Source of the DNA: Ridgeia piscesae
Lineage: Eukaryota > Annelida > Polychaeta > Sabellida > Siboglinidae
Direction of reading: 5' to 3'
DNA: 64,000 nucleotides
NCBI GenBank assembly: GCA_025642075.2
Contig: JAODUO010000627.1
Coordinates: 74,501-138,500, forward strand
Position 1 is the stretch's first letter; each line of letters begins with the position of its first letter. The notes beneath the pieces are model-generated. The model searched no databases. It worked only from the letters and a program-made list of their open reading frames with translations, and was not told the DNA's origin. Below, piece after piece: positions 60,401 to 64,000 of the stretch. The position numbers and the translations under genes were made by a program.

Positions 60401-63344
60401 TATCAGCCCAAATTTCAACACAAAGCAGTAGTTATCTGTTAATAATCACGAATTGATTTGAGCAGGAATTATACAGATTACCCCCAAGTTATATGCTGGG
60501 TGTGAGAACGGACTACTTAATAATTTCATGAAAATGGGCTACTACATTTCTTAGTTACCATGAAATCCAATTGCAGTTTCATTTCGACAGCACCCATGTG
60601 GTAACACTGTATTTCAACCTCTATAGCACTGAATGTCTTTAAAAATAACTAGTTGGTAAAGCAAATGTCTAAAAATGCCAAAAGAGTGAGTCGATGTGAG
60701 CTGCATAATCTTCACCATGTCTCACAGCACTCACTGGCTAGTTCTTCGTTCCTCCCAACGAGGTCAGCCCTAGCAGCAGTTAGTTGCATTATGTCAGGCA
60801 GGTGGCTCACAATGTCCAGTTGTCCGTGTTCGTCCTCAGACAGATCTCTCAGCTCCTGCACACTGCAACACATAGCACCTGTCCAACACGTAGCACCTGT
60901 CCAACACATAGCAACAGTCCAACACGTAGCACCTGTCCAACACGTAGCACCTGTCCAACACGTAGCAACAGTCCAACACGTAGCACCTGTCCAACACGCA
61001 GCAACAGTCCAACACATAGCACCTGTCCAACACGTAGCAACAGTCCAACACGTAGCACCTGTCCAACACGTAGCAACTGTCCAACACGTAGCACCTGTCC
61101 AACACGTAGCACCTGTCCAACACGTAGCACCTGTCCAACACGTAGCAACAGTCCAACACGTAGCAACAGTCCAACACGTAGCAACGGTCCAACACATAGC
61201 ACCTGTCCAACACGTAGCAACGGTCCAACACATAGCACCTGTCCAACACGTAGCACGTCCAACACATAGCACCTGTCCAACACGTAGCACCTGTCCAACA
61301 CATAGCACCTGTCCAACACGTAGCAACGGTCCAACACGTAGCAACAGTCCAACACGTAGCACCTGTCCAACACGTAGCAACGGTCCAAGCGTAACAGTAG
61401 CACCTGTCCCAAGCACGTAACAGAACGGTCCAACACATAGCACCTGTCCAACACGTAGCAACGGTCCAACACGTAGCAACAGTCAACACTAGCACCTGTC
61501 CAACACGTAGCAACGGGTCCAACACGTAGCACCTGTCCAACACGTAGCAACCGTCCAACACGTAGCAACGGTCCAACACGTAGCAACAGTCCAACACATA
61601 GCACGTCCAACACGTAGCAACAGTCCAACACGTAGCACGGTCCAACACTAGCACCCGTCCAACACGTAGCAACAGTCCAACCGTAGCAACATCAACACGT
61701 AAGTCAACACGTAGCACCGTCCAACACAGTAGCAACCGTCCAACACGTAGCAACAGTCCAACACAGCAACGTCAACACGTAGCACGTCCAACACGTAGCA
61801 ACAGTCCAACACGTAGCACGTCAACACGTAGCAACGTCAACACGTAGCAAGTCCCAACACGTAGCAATCCAACACGTAGCAACGTCCAACACGTAGCAAC
61901 GGTCCAACACGTAGCAACAGTCCAACACGTAGCAACGGTCCAACACGTAGCAACTGTCCAACACGTAGCAACGGTCCAACACGTAGCACGTCCAACGTAG
62001 CAACGGTCCAACACGTAGCAACGTCCAACACGTAGCAATCAGTCCAACAGCGTAGCAACGTCCAACACGTAGCAACGTCCAACACGTAGCAACGTCCAAC
62101 ACGTAGCAACGGTCCAACACGTAGCAACGTCCAACAGCGTAAGCAACGGTCCAACACGTAGCAACGTCCAACAGTAGCAACGTCCAACTAGCAGTCAACG
62201 TAGCAACAGTCCAACACGTAGCACGTCCAACACGTAGCAACGGTCCAACACGTAGCAACGGTCCAACACGTAGCAACGGTCCAACACGTAGCAACAGTCC
62301 AACACGTAGCAACAGTCCAACACGTAGCAACGGTCCAACACGTAGCAACGTCCAACACGTAGCAACGGTCCAACACGTAGCAACAGTCCAACACGTAGCA
62401 ACGGTCCAACACGTAGCAACGGTCCAACACGTAGCAACGGTCCAACACGTAGCAACTGTCCATCACGTAGCAACGGTCCAACACGTAGCAACGGTCCAAC
62501 ACATAGCAACAGTCCAACACGTAGCAACAGTCCAACAAGTAGCAACAGTCCAACACGTAGCTATGGTCCAATACACTGCAACGGTCCAACACATAGCAAC
62601 GGTCCAACACGTAGCAACGGTCCAACACGTAGCAACAGTCCAACACGTAGCAACGTTCCAACAGATAGCAACGGTCCAACATGTAGCAACGGCCCAACAC
62701 GTAGCAACGGTCCACCACGTAGCAACAGTCCAACACGTAGCAATGGTCCAAGTCTGCCTACACCACAACCACAGCAGTCAAGAATCATTCGGCTGTTAGT
62801 TTAGATGCCAACTTGCCAAAATGACAGAAAGTTACCACTTAATATACTATGTCTTATATTTGGACTGTCACACCATTTTCTGTAATTAAGAAAGTATTCA
62901 GTTTGGGTGAAATCGCCTAAGAATTGACTCACATTTGTGTGTACTATGCCTACTATGGTGTTATGTACTGTAATTTGTACTATGGTGTTATTAATTAAAA
63001 GTTTGGAATAAATCTCCCTCTTATACTTGCATATGTCTTTCTTAAATCAAAACACTGCATTTGCTAAAGTTCCATGATAACATTGATTTTTTTAATTGAC
63101 ACAAATACTTGTGTCAATATTTTCATACTTGGTCAATATCTAAAAACCTTCTGCCAGACCTGTCTTTAATTCCTTGTGTCTAAGCGTCACGTGTCCACAG
63201 CGTATCAGACAACAAGGATCAGGAAAAGGGAGAAATGGTTGGTTGGAAAACAGGAAATTACCTCATATTGTGCAGTTGCGGGAACTCTGCGGCAACATTG
63301 AGTCCATAGAGGGCACTGTGGGTGCTGTCTGACGGCCCCGCCAT
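51349..63344 (-). CDS. VPS37: VPS37-type ESCRT-I subunit (Mod(r) domain), six exons
   Basis: Six minus-strand exons join in perfect phase: 63344-63262, 60862-60735, 60184-60126, 59618-59456, 55988-55939 and 51420-51349. They total 555 nt, giving 184 aa and a TGA stop. Family motifs in order are [72 protein letters not shown] and [12 protein letters not shown]. This is the Mod(r) domain of VPS37, which assembles with TSG101, VPS28 and MVB12 for endosomal sorting. The central motifs look most like VPS37A. The first exon begins with ATG directly after an acceptor, so either the protein starts here (short form) or upstream UEV-domain exons lie beyond 64000. Introns contain arrays with 45-bp, 24/25-bp and 18-bp units. 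Confidence 0.9.
51518..54900 (-). repeat. 45-bp minisatellite, about 75 copies, in the last VPS37 intron
   Basis: The plus-strand unit is catgttaaagcactcatc followed by aacagtcattatgtcact and gcgtgttgt (45 bp). It is very homogeneous, including some shorter and 'ctgtcatcaac' (+3) variants. The multiple-of-three length keeps frames open on both strands. It starts about 100 bp upstream of the last exon's acceptor. Confidence 0.98.
54930..55910. repeat. Decayed satellite block flanked by three copies of a ~130-bp segment
   Basis: Segments near 54930-55060, 55585-55720 and 55782-55905 share aactatatcaaagtcatatt-like starts, 'actatgtcaac' and 'ggcaata' blocks. Positions 55100-55560 look like badly mutated 45-bp units (ttaaagcac, tcatcaa, ttatgt fragments). 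Confidence 0.6.
55939..55988 (-). CDS. VPS37: VPS37 exon 5, 50 bp
   Basis: Acceptor gcccttacag; GG completes a codon opened by A of the preceding exon (Arg), then [16 protein letters not shown] and donor GTATGTG. Confidence 0.88.
56190..56500 (-). mobile_element. Decayed LINE 3' end with TGAA-type tail
   Basis: On the minus strand a degenerate frame reads [20 protein letters not shown] with later Leu/Phe-rich text. This resembles the WNxLPxxxxxxxSxxxFKxxL C-terminus of non-LTR elements. It ends near a cattcattcattc tail at 56204-56190. Confidence 0.45.
56545..57560 (+). repeat. 25-bp minisatellite, about 40 copies
   Basis: The unit is ttaggacacccctaccttat followed by cttgg, with g/t variation in ttagg/ttatg and t/g variation in ccttat/ccgtat. 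It lies in the VPS37 intron between exons 5 and 4. Confidence 0.97.
57560..59316 (+). repeat. 24-bp minisatellite, about 70 copies, derived from the 25-bp array
   Basis: The unit is ttaggaccccctaccttat followed by ctgtg or atgtg (24 bp). About 160 bp of intermediate units (57560-57720) join it to the 25-bp array. The 24-bp length opens long frames. Confidence 0.97.
59456..59618 (-). CDS. VPS37: VPS37 exon 4
   Basis: Acceptor tggtttcag; 54 codons FEVLNDL through AIAESFLD plus A, donor GTGAGT. The frame stays open past the donor into the repeat. Confidence 0.9.
60126..60184 (-). CDS. VPS37: VPS37 exon 3, 59 bp
   Basis: Acceptor ctgttttttcag; GA completes Arg, then [19 protein letters not shown] and donor GTATCT. 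Confidence 0.9.
60236..60358 (+). repeat. (TG)n/(CGTG)n microsatellite
   Basis: Imperfect TG, GCATG and CGTG runs lying 50 bp upstream of VPS37 exon 3 on its coding strand. Confidence 0.93.
60735..60862 (-). CDS. VPS37: VPS37 exon 2
   Basis: The acceptor tgtgttgcag is formed by the edge of the 18-bp array. T completes Ser, then [11 protein letters not shown] through RNEELA plus A, donor GTGAGT. The same frame is open for about 600 bp upstream through the repeat. Confidence 0.9.
60867..62755 (-). repeat. 18-bp minisatellite, about 100 copies, in the first VPS37 intron
   Basis: The plus unit is caacacgtagcaacggtc, with variants acctgtc, acagtc, catagc. Frames are open on both strands. Units between about 61380 and 62200 carry many 1-3 base deletions. 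Confidence 0.97.
62756..63261. other. Unique part of the first VPS37 intron
   Basis: AT-rich; nothing recognised. Confidence 0.5.
63262..63344 (-). CDS. VPS37: VPS37 first exon in the window
   Basis: Acceptor gtttgtctag directly precedes ATG; 27 codons [20 protein letters not shown]... plus AG, donor GTAATT. It may be the start exon or an internal exon of a longer VPS37A-like gene. Confidence 0.75.
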
Positions 63345-64000
63345 CTAGACAAACATTCAACCAATCACCAGTCACTGTCGAGACACATCTGACCTGGTAC
63401 AGCAACAACAGGTGTAAAAGTGGTCAGGTCTATTATGTACACAAGCCAAAAATACCTGTCTACCGGTAGGTCATGTCTGATCAATGTTGTCATTTTAAAA
63501 ACAATCCCAAACTACCAAAATCCATGCACCTATGAACTCATAAGATCAATAATCAATCTGAGTTCAGATGATTTTGTTTCTTTCATAAATCTGCTTTAAC
63601 TTCTGCAATAATTCTAAAAATAAATACGATATTTCAACTAACAATCTGTGAAATTCGAGAAGATACAAAACTTTATTTGATACTTTTGCAACTTTTTACC
63701 AGTCGTTTTGTCAAGTCATGTTACACAGACAACTGTTTACATATAGTTGCAAATACAAGTAGTTGCCCAGAACCACTGAGGCAGTTACTGTAGCTACTTT
63801 TGGGCAGTTTCTAGTAAATTCATATGACTGTTTAATTTCTGTAGTTTTCTTGATAGTTGATGTGGTTTTTAATGTTAATACTTTGTAATGTCATTAAATG
63901 TGTCCTGAAAAGCAGTGCTGGAAAAGCAAATAAATCATGCCATGAACTCAGGAAGTGGGAATTAGTAGGTTGTCCCTAAAATGATATGTGCCTGGAAGTT
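63345..64000. other. Upstream sequence of the VPS37 exon
   Basis: No further exon is recognised up to the window end. Confidence 0.4.

Overview
The window is animal nuclear DNA. The protein-coding genes have spliceosomal GT-AG introns, AATAAA polyadenylation signals, a 5'-TOP ribosomal-protein promoter, tRNA-derived SINE-like elements and non-LTR retrotransposon remnants. The kekkon-like LRR-Ig receptor in one exon, the short introns and the terse proteins point to an invertebrate, plausibly a marine spiralian. The sequence alone does not fix the phylum.

Four protein-coding loci can be supported. (1) 506-2875 (+) is an intronless LRR + Ig single-pass receptor of the kekkon type. (2) 36264-38963 (-) is the N-terminal half of a YIPF5-type Yip1-family membrane protein, in three exons; its transmembrane exons were not found. 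(3) 41728-48823 (+) is a complete RPL9 gene (ribosomal protein uL6, 189 aa) with a non-coding TOP exon and four coding exons. It may share a bidirectional promoter with the YIPF5 gene. (4) 51349-63344 (-) is a VPS37 (ESCRT-I) gene in six exons whose reading phases all join. Its introns are filled by three unrelated minisatellites. Most of these exons are 35-215 bp and were recognised by matching splice phase with family motifs.

The dominant feature is tandem repetition. At least 17 arrays, with unit lengths from 14 to 79 bp and little visible similarity to one another, cover about 28 kb (roughly 44 percent) of the window by summing my coordinates. The largest is a 32-bp-unit array of about 9.4 kb (20958-30390). 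Many arrays have unit lengths divisible by three or lack stop codons, so they carry long open frames on both strands; these are not treated as genes.

Mobile elements cluster around RPL9 and its upstream flank. They are a 5'-truncated Jockey-superfamily-like non-LTR element broken by one in-frame stop (about 39300-41057), a decayed second copy of its 3' end in the RPL9 leader intron, and a 400-bp copy of a TTAA-flanked MITE. That MITE copy directly abuts a non-autonomous piggyBac-like element (42943-44039). There is also a tRNA-derived SINE in intron 2 and a decayed mobile-element gene fragment in intron 3. The intact MITE copy with 70-bp terminal inverted repeats lies at 13546-14060. Two foldback elements lie at 36384-36596 and 39068-39288.

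No clear new multi-gene system was found. The most unusual points are a minisatellite that runs into a VPS37 splice acceptor, the density of independent minisatellites, and the TTAA-element junction inside RPL9.
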